Positions 61,810 through 64,000 of a stretch of DNA of 64,000 nucleotides are shown here, piece after piece. The stretch comes from Rhyacichthys aspro (taxonomy: Eukaryota > Chordata > Actinopteri > Gobiiformes > Rhyacichthyidae), in contig CM072159.1 of NCBI GenBank assembly GCA_036850595.1, positions 7,897,016-7,961,015 on the forward strand. The letters run 5' to 3'. The notes beneath the pieces were generated by a model. It made no database searches. It was not told the origin of the DNA and was given only the letters and a program-made list of their open reading frames with translations. The first letter of the stretch is position 1. Every line of letters begins with the position of its first letter. A program made the translations under genes and the position numbers.

Positions 61810-64000
61810 GTAACTATGACGGCTCGTGCGCTCTCATCTGCCGTGGCAGTATAAAAAGCATGGAAATTAGACGTACCAAAGACGTGCGAGTCGAAAGGAG
61901 CCCGGGTTTCTTTGAACTCGACTTTGAACAGATTTCTATAAAGTCAGAACCGTATCGTGACGTGTGGATCATATGGATGTATATGGCCAAGGAAGAAACA
62001 GAGGATTTAACACTCTCAGGTTCAAACGAATGTCCCTTTTCAAGTCATTATTTTTCGCTATTGTTCCCAGTGTTACCCCACGACTGTTGCAGCAGCAAAC
62101 TCACAATGATGTTATTTCTGCGTTGTCACTAAGAAGGGGCCACAGCTGGGACAGGAGAGATAAATTCAAATGGGGTCACGGTCATTTTGACTCAGATGAA
62201 GGTTTCGAACTCTCCTGTCAACGCAAGACTTCTTTGTTGTGTCAAGATGTTCCTCTGTGATGCTACTCATTACGAAACATCAATTTTGGCTAAATCCATT
62301 CAAAGCTATATGGAGGCTTGTGACTTTTGAATTGGTTTAGTAAAGACATATGGGCCCTATGCATAGGACTATAGGACCATGTCAAATAAAGCCAAAACCA
62401 GGAGGAGGGGCATAGACAAACCAGGCACTTTCATAAGTCTCCCAGGACCATGTCTGATTACACATATGGAAGAATTTATCTACAAAAGGAGAGTTGTAGG
62501 ACATAAATAAGTTGAACACAGCTGATCACCTTTTGTATTGATTCATAAGAAATTTCAAACAGTGCCATTAGAAACTATACAAACTATACAGCAAAGTATT
62601 TGGTCACATATGGATACTTATGAAGCATATCAATGGAAATCACAGTTGTACAGTGGAAGATAAAATAGGAAAAATATGAGCACCAAGTTTACTGTGTGTT
62701 CAACATCAATTTTGATATAGTTTTTTTTCTTCAACGTCCCTGGTCTTCCACCACAGACTAAGAAAATCTAAGGCAGGGATAGTGCCAAAAAGACTGCCAT
62801 AAATAAGAAATTATGGTTAGCATTAGTTAATTTCAGTTCAATTTTATTTGTATAGCCCAGTATCACAACAAAATTGCTTCAAAGGGCTTCACAAAAACAA
62901 AAGACAGTAATGAACACACAAGACAGTAAATGCACAAACAGGAAGAACAAGACAACATCCCCTGCCCTTAGACCCTCCATCAGGGTAAGGAAAAACTCGA
63001 CTCACTCAGTGACTGATATGAAATCAGAAGAAGAAAATTACGACTGCTGAGTGCTTGCAAAAAATGTGCTCTTGGTAGTAGAATTGTAGCATTTAAGATG
63101 GAGCAATAAACAGCAGATAGTGTTAATTGTAGCTGGTGGGTGTACAAAACAGAGCACAGTTTGCCAAAGTACAGCCAGAACTATCCCAACGCTCAATTTT
63201 ACATTGTGTTCTAACATTTATAGAAACTCCAGGTACCGTTGGAGGTTGTATATATCTCACAGAGCCAGGTTTCTGTTGATTGTTGCTTCATGCAGTGCGT
63301 AAAGAGAAGCTGAAAACTTACAGTTATGAAAGGGTGCTTTCATAACAGTAGCAGCACTTAGCAGTTAAATGTGAAGTCATTTGAGTGAAAAACAAATTTG
63401 GTAGATTTTGATAATAGTCCAAGTCAAGACTGTATTTTAAAAATGGCATAACAACACTTCCCGCATAAATATTTAGCTGACTTTGATTCTTATAAATGTG
63501 TTTGAAGCTAGTGGTTCTCTTATATCAATATTTCTGTTGCTTACAGGACACTTAGTCGGCTAAATTCTTCAGGCATGTGCTAGTTTTGCAGAAGCATAAC
63601 ATACAGACAAAACTCAAGTCTTTATTTGCCAGCAATTGAATGACAATATAGTTATTACAGGTTAACACAAATCCATGCAAAAATTACCTATCCAGCTTTA
63701 ATTTTTGATTAGTTTTTGAAGTTTTATGCTGTATTGCCCATCTTTAGATTAAAAGACAGTATGCCCTATGTTGCGTGTTAATGCTCCCGTGCCGTCTCAC
63801 CATACCACGACAAGGACCCTTATTATTCTTATGAAATATGATGGCCTAATGCCAACATAGGAAGCAGCCATCACAAAGCACTGACCCTAAAACACCTGAA
63901 CAATCGTGAGGCAACGTATTATGTATTTTATATCAAAATCAGTCGATGAAATTACGTGAAATGTTCTGAATATTGCAGATTCATCGAGTCTGGCTGTGTC
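61810..64000 (+). other. rxra: rxra intron 8, 5' part
   Basis: The first 170 bases after the exon 8 donor are CpG-rich and stay open in the receptor frame until the stop ending at 62132. A teleost interspersed repeat lies at 62832-63000. The last 22 bases follow a possible acceptor (attgcag) but do not encode the expected DSKGLSNP start of the next RXR exon. The true exon 9 is presumably downstream. Confidence 0.8.
62832..63000 (+). repeat. teleost interspersed repeat (SINE/LINE-tail type)
   Basis: It starts ttcagttcaattttatttgt followed by atagcccagtatcac. It contains gcttcaaagggcttcac and ends cctgcccttagaccctccat, cagggtaaggaaaaactc. These landmarks are those of a common fish dispersed repeat. 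No coding content. Confidence 0.75.

Noticed and set aside
61810..64000. RXR exon 9 (DSKGLSNP block)
   Set aside because: No matching sequence is visible; the acceptor-like site at the very end does not encode the block.

Overview
The window is nuclear DNA from a vertebrate, almost certainly a ray-finned (teleost) fish. It is AT-rich intronic sequence with no operons or prokaryotic signals. The only protein-coding content is a series of short exons with GT/AG boundaries, spread over about 50 kb on the + strand. The dispersed repeats are types familiar from teleost genomes: a tRNA-headed SINE-like element, a Tc1/mariner relic, a mariner-type MITE and a (GATA)n microsatellite.

All seven exons belong to one gene, retinoid X receptor alpha (rxra). 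They match exons 2 to 8 of the mammalian gene in order, phase and protein content: A/B activation domain (12141-12379), end of A/B plus first zinc-finger half (34671-34821), rest of the DNA-binding domain (39332-39511), hinge and helix 1 (47329-47498), and ligand-binding-domain helices 3 to 8 (56232-56361, 58237-58369, 61718-61809). Joined, they give 1095 nt with every junction phase compatible (364 complete codons plus split codons at both ends). Exon 1 with the usual start codon lies upstream of position 1. The exons for helices 9 to 12, including AF-2, lie beyond 64000. Within the teleost duplicates the A/B domain looks most like the rxrab type, but this is from memory and only moderately secure.

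Layout: 1-12140 intron 1 (3' part); 12380-34670 intron 2 (22.3 kb); 34822-39331 intron 3; 39512-47328 intron 4; 47499-56231 intron 5; 56362-58236 intron 6; 58370-61717 intron 7; 61810-64000 intron 8 (5' part). I see no second gene, functional tRNA, CRISPR array or convincing ncRNA.

The points most worth a second look are non-coding. Three tandem nuclear-receptor half-site arrangements lie in intron 2 (a triple DR2 and two DR1s) of a gene whose product binds such sites. A CpG-dense block with a TATA-like box sits just upstream of exon 7. A CpG-dense block lies 1.1 kb upstream of exon 2, whose internal Met aligns with the start of a known mammalian short isoform. A 107-codon open read-through follows exon 8. 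I found no previously undescribed biological system; the regulatory and repeat observations are candidates that need alignment or expression data.
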